From: Phallusia fumigata
Taxonomy: Eukaryota > Chordata > Ascidiacea > Phlebobranchia > Ascidiidae
Direction of reading: 5' to 3'
DNA: 20,206 bases
Assembly (NCBI GenBank): GCA_008931825.1
Contig: QXVZ01008768.1
Location: 1-20,206 of the forward strand
Positions 1-11,452 of the stretch are shown piece after piece. Positions within the stretch are counted from its first letter, which is position 1; each line of letters begins with the position of its first letter. The position numbers and the translations under genes were made by a program. The notes below the pieces were generated by a model. The model was not told the origin of the DNA, did not search any database, and saw only the letters and a program-made list of their open reading frames with translations.

Positions 1-171
1 GGGCTGTAGATCATTATGTTTGTTTTTTCCATTGGCTAGCTTAAAATGGCCTCAAAGTTGTCCTATTAGACACTAGCTCGCTGAATAAACCAACAGTTTC
101 CGATGGCCCGTGACAAAATATATGTAGACCACACTAATTTATAACATGTATGATAAGTTGTTGAATTTTAC

Positions 172-830
172 CTGTTTCTTGGGTTGTCCTGGGTTTGGGT
201 GCTCCAAAACTGAATTTGAAAGATCCTGGTTTTATTCCACCTTCAGGCCCAGCACCGGCAAATCCTTGAGTCAGAGCGCCGGCAAGACCAGTAAATACAG
301 ATGGCTTGCTTGTTTCTGAAAATTGACATCAATAAAGGAAAAATACCACCAATATGCACTAAAGGTGGCAAAAGTGATTGTCGAAATGTTAGCAATAAAA
401 TGTATTCACTTTATACAAGTTCTCTGGCAGTTATGTTTTCAAATAAGCTACTCTTCTAGTCAGTTTCTTGTGCTCCCAATGTTTTTTCTAATTTGGTAAG
501 ACAAGCTACCTGGCTCTGATGCTGCTGTTGTTTTCTCTTGGAGTTCGCTGGGCTTGGGCATAACAAATTTGAAAGATGATGCAGCAGCTGCAACTAAATA
601 CACACATACGTGTTAGTTGAAGTTTTTTGTTTTGTTTTTTTAAAAATAGTAGGGCACTATAAGCAAGGGGGTCTATAATATACCTTCAAAATACCAAATA
701 CAGCACAACTCGAAATCAAGCAATGATTAACACAACCACATACTTGATGATGGAGTTGATTTCTGGCTCACAGCCACTGCTTGTTTGTTTTCACCTGTTT
801 CAGGAGATGGCCCTTTCCCAACTGATAAAG
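172..830 (-). other. RANBP2: Linker exons after RanBD1 with repeated S-F-K-F motif
   Basis: Three short phase-1 exons (744-830, 510-587, 172-315) follow RanBD1. They encode a Ser/Thr/Pro/Lys-rich linker. Two of them carry a similar motif: [12 protein letters not shown] in exon 510-587 and [13 protein letters not shown] in exon 172-315. Exon 2155-2239, before the RanBD, has a looser relative ([12 protein letters not shown]). These resemble the FG/F-x-F linker segments of vertebrate RanBP2. All three exons start and end in phase 1, so each could be skipped without shifting the frame. Confidence 0.75.
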
Positions 831-3800
831 CTAAAAAAATTTTGATGAAGTTTCACACAAAATGTAATTGAGATTTGTTATCACAGATTCAATTGCCACA
901 TACAGGGTTGTGCTTCCTGTGTAGACCCTGCTTTGGATGCTTCAACACTCACAACCACCTTAAACTTGTTAGCAATCTCAGAGGTCTTAAAGCGCGCTGC
1001 TAGCTGCTCATTCTTTGATTCTCCATCAGAGAAATCGAGAGCCGTCCAAACAAGGGCACGTTCGGACGACTGCATCGGGGTTAGTGTGAGTGAGCTTGAG
1101 ATGAAATGGTTGCAGCAGACTTTGTGAACCTACAGTTTTTACAAACATGATTACAAGAGCTTGTTCAGCATATTATGGATTATGTACCAAAACTGCTGCT
1201 GACACCAAAATTTTTGAACCTTCGCATATTAGCAAACAATGGTTAGCATGTTTTTGTTGGGTACCAAGTATCACTTTTACTTAGTGCCCAGCACAAATCA
1301 ATTCCACCACCTCCAGCAAAAAAACATGACTACTCCAGCATTCAGCCTTTATTATTTTACAGAGCTTTTAATGATTATTAGATGTGGTTTGGATAGGTTA
1401 TGGTGTAAATTCAAACAAGCTGTTTTAAAAAGTTTTTTTTTTTGTCAAAAATGGTTATGTAATAAACAATAGTAAAACAACTGCATACAAAACCACATGG
1501 CGAGTTGAAACGTTAAAAACATTCCTAAAAAGCTTACCTGATCCCTTCTCATGACGAGTCTTGATTTGCCGGTGGATTTATGACGCAGCACTTTCATGTC
1601 GCCTACTCCCCTCTCCTTCCACTGTTCATCAACCCATCTGAACAATCTACATCGCTCCAGGAACAGAACTTCCTCATCCTCTTCTCCAGTGCGAGTCTGA
1701 AAAGAGGGTTTTTAACCTTTATAATAGAACCAAACCAGATTTTATGACAACACATATCAAGTGCACCAGCACCTAATTTTCAATGAAACGTTTATTTGAC
1801 CTGTTTAAAATGAAACTCCCACAAGAAATAGTTTAAAATATGATTTTTGTTTAGTATCACACTTATCACAAGCCTAAACAATCAATAAACAAATACCTCA
1901 ACTTCAGGTAGAGACACGATTGGTTCAAAGTGTGGCCCTGTATCATTGTTGTTTGATGTTTCATTATCAGCATTCTCCAAGGCTTCCAGCTCCTGGTTTT
2001 CTCTATCCATTTGCTCTGGTGATTGAAATTTGTGTTCTATACCTGAAAAAAATACCGAAAGTTTGTGGCTTAGATTGAATTGGCTAATTTTTTATGAGTT
2101 GGTAGGTTGTAAATCTAGGCACATGAGATTACAAATATTTTTTTATGTTCAAACCTGATTTGGGAGTAACAAATTTGGAAAGAAATTCCACATCCTTCTT
2201 GGGCACTTGTGGAGTTGGCTTGGGGGTTGAATCGGATTGCTAAAAAATATTTGTTGCAATGAAAAAACAAAACTGTTTTCAATTGGGACACCACAAAAGT
2301 TTTACCAAAAGCTGTTGGATCAATGATGTTTTTCCATGGGGCACAGCTTGAGGAGCAACTTTGGTAGTTGAAATTTGTTGAAGATTTTCACCTGAAATCT
2401 AAAACAGGGGAAATTCATTGATATTGATGTTCTACATGTTCAAATTACAACATTATCAATTATTTCTCATCCATACATACTGGAGGTGTTTGTTGGTTCC
2501 CAGCCAGATTTGCCATTGAAGGGGGTTTTATTTGGGGTTGGGGTTGTGGTTTTGCTGGGGCAGAAACTGGAGAAGATGTTATACCTGCTAAAGCGGAACC
2601 CAGTCTTTGTTGCAAGGCATCGGTACCTTCAGAATTTAAGTTTTTTTTAGTTTGTGACATACACAACTTTGAAAAATATTGGTACACTACTGAAAGGAGT
2701 AAAAAGCTCACAAAATTAAATATATTATGACCAAGTTGTATCCATTCAATGTATATAGTTATATGAACCAAAAAAACATGCAGTACTTACTTGCTTTGTT
2801 CTGCAAGCACGCAGCCAGGACATTAGACTGCTGGTTGTACCCTGTGTTGACCGGTTTCGGCTCGGGAGTGTATGTAACACCGCTGTATGCCTGTGGGGTT
2901 GGCATTGCAGCCATTGCATGTCCGTTTATCATCGCTTCGGGAGTGTAGGACTGGTACTGGTAGTTGCTGTAGTACGCTGATGATGCTATGGGTGTGTACA
3001 ACGCCTGCTGTTGTGCCTGTTGTTGTATTTGTTGTGCTTGTTGCTGTATTTGTTGCGCTTGTTGCTGTAGCAATTGATGTTGTTGCAACTGCTGCTGTTG
3101 TTGATAGGCATCAATGTAAGATGCCTAGAAGGGAAGAAAATCGGTCTTTTTTGGGCATCATTTCCTGTATTTTTTGTTGTATGCAGAGCAAGGTTTTTTG
3201 TAGGTTTTATTTGAGTAAAAATAAAAACCGGCATCTGGAGAAACTAAGTGAATGTCAGCAAAATGGAAAGGTAACATTTTAGTGTAGAAAAAAGTGAAAA
3301 CTTTTTAAAAATTTAATGTGTTTTTTTGTAACCAACACAAGACTTTTTTATGACACTAAGAGCATAACATCAAGAAGCTGAAATGTCTTTAGCTGAACAG
3401 AAACAACGTTTTAGTGTTGTTATTACTTACTTGGTCAGCTGGTGTGCTGATTCTACCATCCCTACCAACCGAGGGATACATTGAACTTTGTTGGGCAATG
3501 AATGCTCGTTGCGGTGTCAATGTGGGAGCAGGACGGACGATGCCATCTTGCATTGTTTGATACATTGGTGGTGTCATCGGCTGCCAAACACAAACATTGT
3601 TGTAAAATTTCCTTAATAAAAGTGAAGCAAGTGTTATAAAAGAATGAGGTAAACCAGACATCAATTTTTACTCTAAAACAACTGCATTCGAGCATTATTC
3701 GGTAAGTTTGTTGCAATCTATGTACAAACTTCCAATAAAATTGTCAAATAAACCAAAGAATCTATTGTTGTAGCAATGTAAAATGGATTAAAACTTTATT

Positions 3801-6800
3801 TAATGCTTGAAGAAGAAGAAGTTCAGTGGTTTTGGCAGATACATAAGGGATTATGATTACCATTGCTAAGTTTCCAAGGTGTTCGGGGTGAACAACCCGT
3901 TGCGGTGTGGCATGAGTTTGTGAGGTGAACGAAGGTGATGCAGAATACTGTCGTACTTTGCTTTCTTCACGGAGCTGACCCATTTCCAGCTTAAGGCTTG
4001 AAACAGCAGACTAAAAAATGTAACATGTGAGAATTCATCGCAGGTTGGATTAAGTGCTAGTTCTCTAACTGTGTGCTGCGTCACCCTGGTGCATCTTTTT
4101 GATTTTTCCATAGCGTCATACAATAATGGCATTTTATAGCTCATTCAAAAATTCAATCAAATTTATAACTGTTTTTGTGTCAACAAGTACCACTTTGATA
4201 AAAAGTGTCTTTATTAAATTCTTTTCACTAATGCGTTAAAAGGCCAAGCAACTTTTCCAAAACCATCAAATTGAAAAAAGTTCCAGAAACACTGGCCTGT
4301 GGCCCAGTAATCAATTCATATTTGAACAAAAATTATTAAAAACTCACTGTAAGTGTTGCAAGACTGTCAACAAGGTTAGTAACAGAGTCTTTCTCCACTA
4401 AAGTTGACAGAACACTGTTTGTCACTGATTCATCCAGCTGCGAACACAATATTTGTCATTACAGCACGAACATATTTTTTATTCTTGTTTGTAACTCACC
4501 TTGGGTGTTGATTGTTTACTTGGTCCAGGCAAAATTGAGTCATTTTTGGATTTGTCTGCTGCTGAAATTGAAATTAAAAAAAATCTGTTGACGAACCCAA
4601 AACACTAAAGAAAGCGTTAGTGGAGAGTTTCAAGTCAAACAATAAAACCTTGTAGTATGTAAAAAATTGAGTTGACTTTTTAAAAGTTGTCTGTTTGGGC
4701 TTAAAAGTTTTTTAAAGATAAACAGTGAAATACTTCAATTGGAATTTTGTTGCATAAGGTATCATCACCTGCTCTTGGAGGAGTCAACTGCAAACTTGCC
4801 AACAAACTAACAGTTCTCTCATGCAGTTTGTCATCAGGATGTTGCTGCAATCTTGTCAAAGTCACCTCAAGACAATGTTTGTACTGTAATAAATATAAAT
4901 AGATAAAAGAAATACATTTGCGATGACAGCAACCACTGATGTGAGAACCTTTTTGAAATAAATTCCCTTCTGCTTCTCTCCATCAGACAAAGGACTTTGT
5001 GAAAGACTCGATTTCACAGCATTATCCGACAACTTTTTGTAAATGTGTGCCTGGAAAAAGCCAAAAAAATTAATGATTGTTCCAACAATGGTACAAAACA
5101 TGTGTTTTATTTACCTGGCAAAAGGAAGCTTGTGGCATTGTGGCTTTTCCATAAAAGGTCAGGGCATCTTCAATTCGATTTTCCTCAGCAGCCAATTCTC
5201 CGTGGCACATGTTGGCATCAGAAAGTAAACTAAACAAATTCACATGATCAAGATGCTAATACATTAAACCAGAGGTTGGGAATCAATATGGTACTACATA
5301 TAAAGGTTTAAAGACAGTTAGACAAAAGGAGTCTAAACTAAATCCAATGCTGGTAAATTGGTTGGTTTGCACAATAAGGACTAAAACAAAACTTACATCC
5401 ATATCCTCACCTAACTTTTTCAGTCAGCAATGTAAACGCATTTAGGTATCTAATGCCCTTGGAGTACACACCATAAGTGCAGGTAAGTGTTTATGGACAA
5501 CAACAGGCAATAGATTTACCTTGTCGCATCGTCGCATTTCGGCTCTTGAAACACATTCGGAAAGAGGGCATCCTTAGTTTTAGGTTTGTGCAACGCACGT
5601 CCTTCAGTAGCTCGCTGCAGATCGGGCAACACCAGGGACCAATAAACAGCAGCACGGCGCTGATATGCAAACCAACCAGACGATATCCCACCCTCTTCTC
5701 GCAAAAGGAATGCCTGTTTTAAAAGTTGAATTATTGATTTTTTTATTTTTGCTAGTAAATGATTTCTTAAAATAAAATTTATGTTCTAGGACTTTTTGGG
5801 TATTGTATTTAAAAATGATTTTTTTGTGAAAATTTTCTCTGACTTTATCACTTACTTTTGATTCAAAGTATTTGGCTAATTTGGTGGCAAGCATGGTTTG
5901 GAGTCCGTGGCTTCCCATTCCGCGAATAGATTCGAGTCCTCGAAGCAAGAGGGGTTTTAACTTAGACAGTTCAGCTGCAGATCTGAAAAATGGAATGTCA
6001 AGAACAGTTTAATACAGCATACAGCAGTGATTCTCAAAGTGTGGTCCGCGGACCACTAGTGGTCCACCATCCTCTCCTAGTGGTCCGCGAAAAGGTGACT
6101 TTAACTAGATACTGGTTTAAAAAATCGCCTGTTTTGGGAGCATGTCAGAACGAAATTCTGTTTGGTGGTCCTCTGAAAAAAATTCGATGATGAAGTGGTC
6201 CTTGAGCTAAAAAAGTTTGAGAAACACTGGCATACAGGTATTGGCATACAACTCGAACTCACTGTTTTGGTTTCTCCTTTGCGGACAAGACAATTGCTGC
6301 CTGCCACCATTTTTCCTACATACATAAAAACATGTCTGATATCTAATTTTCCAACATAAATCTAGGGTTTATTTACCTGCAATTCTGTTGTTAATTTTCG
6401 TATCAACGATGGGGGGCTTTCAAAACCTTTAATTTTCTGGTCTTGATAAGTTTCAGACCAAACTTCGATTTGCTTTTCAGTGGTATAAACACAAGATGCT
6501 CAACACTAGGGCACCACTGTGTTAAAAATAATAAGAATTATAGAAAAAATATTGTAAGAAAAAATGCTTTTCAAATTAGCTGTACCTAACAGTCATTCAT
6601 GACTTTTGTAAAACAATGGAAAGAGCCAGTCCTTAAAAAAGTCTTTGTTAAAAACTTTACTGTCAACTTCAGGTTAACTTAAGTAAGTAACAAACAGAAT
6701 TTCATGGACTTTGTGTGCCCTTTAACATAGGAAATCCCACCACGTTTTTAAAATATGTAACATCAAGATATTGGTCACATAACTTTTATCAGATGGAAAA

Positions 6801-9800
6801 AAAAACTTATTACACCACTGATCTGTTTGTGTAATAAAGACTTTTCCAGAATTCGCAAAAAAATAATCTACCTTTTGACATCAGTGTTTGAGGCAAGGCG
6901 AAGTTTAGGAAAAATTTGCTGCACCCAAGGCAGAAAATCCGAAGGATGGTCCAGTTTGCACCAACGTATACCCAACCACACAATGTTGTGCAAATTAGCA
7001 CAGGTTGATGAAACTGTAGAAAGAATTAAACAAGGAAAAATTAGGATTCATTCCGACCCATAACTAAATTCACCAACAAACTTTGATCAAAATATAGCAT
7101 GTCATCAATGGGAGGAATCGAAATTCTGCTCCGTGCTATTGCCTTTGAGTTCCACAAAAACGAACACTGGGTGTTGGTGGTGTTTGGCCAAAGGTAGTGG
7201 CACACGTTTTGTCCAACCTTTTAAAACAACAAAAGAAATGTAATACACAGTTCAAGCATTTGAACGTGTATATGTCTTGGTCAACTGCAACAAACAACTA
7301 TTTTATCCAGACTGATAGGACTTGTACAAAAAAGAGTTTACATAAAGCATCAGTTTGATACAATAGATCTTTTGTTTGACTCAATTGAACAACGCTGGGT
7401 TCTAATTTCAGTCAACCCGTTGTATTATTAAGAAAACAAAACTGGAAAAATAAATCCCAGATCTTACCAAGTCCATGTTGGTATTTTGCAAAAGAGCTTT
7501 TATTCCATTGCTTTGGTCCAGGATGTGTACCATATGACTGCACTCGCTGACTCTCATACCAGCGTTCCTCATTAATCTTGCCGGCAAATGTGGGTGAGCT
7601 CTTCGGCAATTGACAGCCCAGGCGGTCGTCAGACCTGGCACTGGTTTGCTCAGGCTGTATGCGTACAGTACTAGACAGAGACCTCGGCCTTCAGAACTAG
7701 GAATCCGACGCTGCAATGCATATATAAAACATAGAAATTCACAAAAAAGTGAATGTTTCCTTTATTTCATTCTTAACTACCATATCCACTTGGTGTAACA
7801 TTAATGTTGCAGAAAGCCAAGCTAATTGTGCCTTCATCTCTTCTTCCACAATGTGCCACTCTCCACTTATGGATTGTGATGCTGCAGCATACGTGACTTC
7901 ATCCAAACTACAATAAATATTAAATATACATCAGTGTACTTATAGCTGAGAACTACTTAATAAGAATTTATCTGCAATTTAGTAGCCTACAGAGAAGTTT
8001 AAACCAACCCCTTTTTGTATTTGACACACAAAAAGTCTATTGATCATCTTTGCACAAACTTGTCACCAAACTTACATTTGTAGCAACTGAAACGATTTGT
8101 CAAAGTTTCTGTCCGATAAGCACAGTCGCAGGTATCGGGCCAGCGCTTCCAAAAGAAGAAATCGTGGCACAAGAAGCTCATGGGCAGAAGTGGATTTGGC
8201 TTTTAGGATTTCATAATAATCCTGCAAACAGAGCGCATGTTAAACAGTTTTGCAAAAGTGAGTTTCACATGCTGTTATGTTACACATTTTCTTTTCTACC
8301 TGATAAGTGGAGACAACACATGAACACCATTCCATGCTGTCGCAAAATGAATGTGGCAACTGAATGTTTTCCAATTCGTTGCAATATGAGTTTGCTGCGG
8401 ACAAGTTTCCTTGAGTCTAAATAAAAAAATGAAACTGTAACACAAATATTCATAGCACAAGTATTGGGACATACAAAATGTACCTTTAGAAAACTGATGT
8501 ACTCCTCGTGTAATGAAAAGTCATTGTCTCTAAGTTTTAGTTCCTGCTTGATTGCTTTTTCCAAAGTGTCTGGCGAAGCTTGTTGTGCGACAAGCAACTC
8601 CATCTAAATAAATGACATAGAGATTTGTAACGCATGGACTTGTTTTTGATTTAGCTTTTGTTGTACCTTTAATTTAAAAACACTAGGATGTCCTGGTAAT
8701 GCAGCAGCTGCTTTGTCAAGCCACACTTGGGCTCGGTTGGGATTTTGAGTAGGTCCTGGATTTAGAAACAATTCAACAATGTGCAATACCAGCTGCGGCT
8801 GCAAAAAATCATGGATGGTTAAAGGAAAAGTAAAAATATTGAGCCAAAAAAATGAACACCAACACATGTTTTAGGTGCGTATGCTATTTCAATTAGCAAT
8901 TATAGCACAGATTTTACCAGTCTACACATTGTAAAGTAGAGTGGTTTACTTCTACCCACAGACCCCAAATTGATATATTTTTAAACAGTACATGTTTTGA
9001 TTGACTTTTTTAGGTCCCTGACTGGGGATGTTTAAAGTTCCGAAGGATTCGAATCCAAAGTCGCCGTTTATATTGGGTAATTGGAACTGATATTAGTTCG
9101 TCCAAAAAGACATATATATGAGCGTGTGCAATTCTTCTGCACTCTAAGTTAACATGAGTGTCATTTGCAGTCACAAGAGCTGATACAACGTAGTTTTTTC
9201 CCCTGTGGGTTATGCGTTCAACGGATAAAAGTTAGTAACAATACTAAGGTGCAACAAGTAATGGTTAAATATTCCGCAGCATCAGGTAAAATTCTGAGTT
9301 GATGGAGAAACTCGTTTTAGTTGTGACGACGTCAGGGTGGAAAATAGTAGTTGCCTCACTAACTTGGGCCTTTTACTAACAAACATCTTTACAACCTTTC
9401 CTTGTAACTGTAACAACCACATGTCTGACATTGTTTAGAGTTTAAACGTTAGACATTTAAAGAGGAATTACCTGGAATATAATAAGACTTGGATTTGATG
9501 TTTTGGATTCAAAACAACTATTCTAGAATAATCAGTTATTCTACTTTGAACATCCCTATCCCTAACAAATACAATTCTGTCAGCATCATTACACACCTGC
9601 AGGGGTTTTATATGAAGTGACTGTTTGTAGCATTTTAACGCTGATTCGTATTCTGACAACTTTTCATAGCACTCGCCAAGCAATCGATGTGCTTGAGCAT
9701 CACGATCATAGGCACGTAGATATTTGGTAATCCACTGCGATGCATTTTGGTAGTCACCAGCCTCATGCCACAGCTGGCCAAAGTGTAATCCTTTCAGTGG

Positions 9801-10111
9801 AAGCTTCAAAACAAAAGTGTTTCTTTGTTTGAATTAAAATCTCTTTAAGAAATAAACCAGCGCTGTTTTTTGTACAACACTATAAATTTTGTTTTTCATT
9901 TTTGACAAGACACAAAATGTTTAAGATAACTTATTCTTTTCAAGACTAATGTTTAAACTAGCCTTAACATAAGCATTGCTCATTAACCTCGTTTTAGCAA
10001 TTATAAAAATTATGTGTCACTGCTTAAATATTGAGTTACCTCGCGAGGGTTGGAATTTTTTATTGCCTTTTCAACTATAGAAGAGACTTCAGAAACAGAC
10101 AATGATGGCAT
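172..10111 (-). CDS. RANBP2: RanBP2/Nup358 nucleoporin, N-terminal part (3' end outside window)
   Basis: Cytoplasmic-filament nucleoporin that binds RanGTP. Inferred exons, 5' to 3': 10040-10111, 9597-9803, 8667-8798, 8484-8603, 8300-8416, 8076-8221, 7781-7907, 7468-7710, 7082-7217 (donor uncertain), 6872-7013, 6377-6516 (frameshift), 6263-6315, 5856-5982, 5520-5713, 5115-5229, 4949-5050, 4769-4883, 4500-4561, 4348-4437, 3861-4010, 3431-3580, 2791-3124, 2481-2689, 2306-2398, 2155-2239, 1897-2042, 1538-1696, 904-1129, 744-830, 510-587, 172-315. All have GT-AG borders, and phases agree except around 6377-7217. The start at 10109-10111 gives MPSLSVSEV, collinear with the vertebrate N-terminus. 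Residues about 25-140 are TPR-like ([25 protein letters not shown]). Helical-domain landmarks include [24 protein letters not shown] and [11 protein letters not shown] Gln-rich linker and RanBD1 follow. About 1,430 codons lie in the window, against roughly 3,200 aa in human. The last exon ends in phase 1 at a donor, so the gene continues past position 1. Identity is firm; some exon borders are less so. Confidence 0.94.
904..2042 (-). other. RANBP2: First Ran-binding domain (RanBD1) of RanBP2, three exons
   Basis: Exons 1897-2042, 1538-1696 and 904-1129 encode a full Ran-binding domain. It opens with [14 protein letters not shown] and continues with [33 protein letters not shown] and RLVMRRDQ. 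It closes with [21 protein letters not shown], and [16 protein letters not shown]. These are the signature blocks of the RanBD fold (FEP at the start, GEEDE, W-K-ERG-G, RFK near the end) in the family order. The donor at 902-903 is chosen because it leaves phase 1, matching the next exon. Stopping earlier at the AAG before 957 would break the frame. In vertebrate RanBP2 zinc fingers follow the first RanBD. None is seen in the three exons downstream here. Confidence 0.95.
3004..3105 (-). repeat. Gln-rich tandem repeat inside a RanBP2 exon
   Basis: Within exon 2791-3124 the coding strand is dominated by CAA/CAG codons. A 21-nt, 7-residue unit (QQQAQQI) is repeated about three times, preceded by [13 protein letters not shown] Tyr/Pro/Ala/Asn-rich low-complexity stretch with TPEAM and YTPEPKP follows. 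It lies in the linker between the helical N-terminal region and RanBD1. Such tracts commonly vary in length between alleles. Confidence 0.85.
6025..6229. mobile_element. 205-bp non-autonomous hAT element (MITE) in a RanBP2 intron
   Basis: The ends are terminal inverted repeats: CAGTGATTCTCAAA at the left and TTTGAGAAACACTG at the right, 13 of 14 matching. The element is flanked by a perfect 8-bp target-site duplication, GCATACAG, at 6017-6024 and 6230-6237. Eight-bp duplications and CAGTG..TTCTCAAA ends are typical of hAT transposons. Five direct copies of GTGGTCC (6041, 6059, 6080, 6165, 6195) and one inverted copy (6050) crowd the two ends. There is no coding capacity, so movement would need a transposase supplied in trans. 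It sits in the 280-nt intron between exons 6263-6315 and 5856-5982. Confidence 0.95.
6377..6516 (-). CDS. RANBP2: RanBP2 exon with apparent 1-nt frameshift
   Basis: The 3' part reads clearly as coding ([11 protein letters not shown], then [14 protein letters not shown]) and ends in phase 0 at a good donor, in frame with the next exon. The upstream exon 6872-7013 leaves 2 nt. Entering at the acceptor before 6516 gives a RanBP2-like stretch (LVLSILCLY) and then TGA. The alternative acceptor before 6505 gives SVEHLVFIP and then runs out of frame. No acceptor I can find makes both ends consistent. A 1-nt indel around 6478-6495, from sequencing or assembly or real, is the simplest reading. A missed small exon between 6517 and 6871 is less likely, because I see no candidate. 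Confidence 0.6.
8799..9596 (-). other. Large second RanBP2 intron (798 nt), no gene seen
   Basis: This lies between coding exons 9597-9803 and 8667-8798, with GT-AG borders and phase 0. It holds AT-rich sequence and a small palindrome, GGATTCGAATCC, near 9047. I found no tRNA-like cloverleaf, terminal inverted repeats or coding exon in it. Confidence 0.7.
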
Positions 10112-10172
10112 AATGACAGATTTCAAATAAAATCACGGCTTTTACAATATACCTTGCATTTTTCTTTTATCT
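10112..10172 (-). promoter_or_regulatory. RanBP2 5' leader with candidate splice acceptor and short uORF
   Basis: Upstream of the start codon the minus strand has a strong pyrimidine-rich acceptor, TTTTGTTTTGTTCTACAG, with its AG at 10171-10172. It could serve a 5'-UTR intron, or spliced-leader trans-splicing if this is a tunicate. The 59-nt leader between acceptor and ATG holds an upstream ORF of five codons (ATG at 10157-10159, TAA at 10142-10144). The acceptor is seen in the sequence; its use is inferred. Confidence 0.45.
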
Positions 10173-10886
10173 GTAGAACAAAACAAAAGTGTTTATGTTC
10201 CTAATCAAATGATAACAAAATGTAACACTAAATCAGGAAGGAACTTGAAAATCCAGCATTTGATTTTTGATTGCAATACTCGCGCGCTCATGGGATTTAC
10301 ACTTTTACCATGACTTGCAATTAACATGCATGCTGTCTGCGATAATAATTTTTTCTCCTTTAACCTGGATTGTGTTCTGTTTTACACTTTTTTAAAAATT
10401 TACATCAAAGCATTTTGATGAAAAAAAACTTTTTTTCACTTTTTGAGTAATATAAGTCTCTTAGTTTCAACACCGTACCGCCAATTGTTAGATTGTTAGA
10501 TGTGCATTGTCATGTTAAATTGTAAAACTGGTCCCACATGACGGCCAAGTTATCCAAAACCGTTGCATTGGTCATGGTCCCGAACATAGATCGGAAACGC
10601 TACTTTCAATGGTAAGTTGAAGAAAGTAAAAATTTCTTAGGATTGTTTCAATTTCCCATGTTCTTGTGCTACGACAGGCCATAGAAAAACTGTTTTAATC
10701 CCCAACAACAAGAGTTGCTTACTTTGTCAGCGAAAAAATTTTGTTTTGAAAATATGTCTTATATTTCTATCCAATCATAAAAAAGTAATTGATACTGTAA
10801 AATAAATTAGATTGGAATATTTTACCCAAACACTTCCACTCTTAACAAGGTTAAAAATTGCATTAGCATACATTACAATGGAAAAG
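10173..10886. other. Spacer between MyD88 3' end and RanBP2 leader
   Basis: About 700 bp of AT-rich sequence should hold the RanBP2 promoter and the MyD88 cleavage region. A 25-codon plus-strand ORF (10538-10615) ends right at a GGTAAG, but no partner exon is convincing. No terminal inverted repeats, RNA gene or long ORF was recognised. Confidence 0.6.
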
Positions 10887-10892
10887 TTTATT
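10887..10892 (-). terminator. Candidate polyadenylation signal for MyD88
   Basis: AATAAA on the minus strand, about 560 nt downstream of the MyD88 stop codon. It is the first canonical hexamer I noticed in the 3' flank. The implied 3' UTR (about 10870-11452) contains no other gene. Confidence 0.5.
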
Positions 10893-11452
10893 TTCACGAT
10901 AGCTGGCAGTTCACAATATTTGCCATACAAGCAATACCATAAGCATAGCAAAATAGAGCAAATGGAAAACTGTGTATTCTGAGAATGATGGCCATATATT
11001 TTTGCTTAAAGATACAGCCATCTACAACCACACATTGGGCACTTTTTGTAAACCATTTCCCCTGTGAGAAACGTGAATTCAATGTAAACCTTTGTACAGC
11101 AACATAAATAAAACAACTTTGTATTGTGTACATACAGAGTTTAAGTGGTCTTTTGGACTGCATTAAGGAATATTACAGAGTTACACCAGTAGCACATGTT
11201 TTTTTACAAAATGCAAGTTTTACTTATGTACGTATGTTCACAGTTACCCAAATAGCGTATATAATCCACAAAGAAACAAAACAGTTATAACACTTAAAAC
11301 GTTTCAGCAAATATTTTTAGTTCATTCAAACTATTATTGCTTTAATTGTGAAACAGGTCATGAAACTTATGTACATAGTTCATTGAAAAAGCAACAAGTG
11401 GTATCATAAAAATTGTAAACAAATAGTGCAATAACATAGGTAGTGCATCAGT

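Noticed and set aside
2727..3282. Plus-strand ORFs opposite the Gln-rich RanBP2 exon
   Set aside because: Antisense of CAA/CAG repeats gives Val/Leu-rich shadow ORFs with no independent support.
9040..9065. Palindrome GGATTCGAATCC resembling a tRNA T-arm / B box
   Set aside because: No acceptor stem, D-arm or anticodon arm can be placed upstream on either strand, so a tRNA or tRNA-derived SINE is not supported.
10538..10615. 25-codon plus-strand ORF ending at GGTAAG, possibly a first coding exon of a plus-strand gene
   Set aside because: The nearest acceptor would define a 29-nt intron, which is too short. No downstream plus-strand exon fits and no domain is recognisable.
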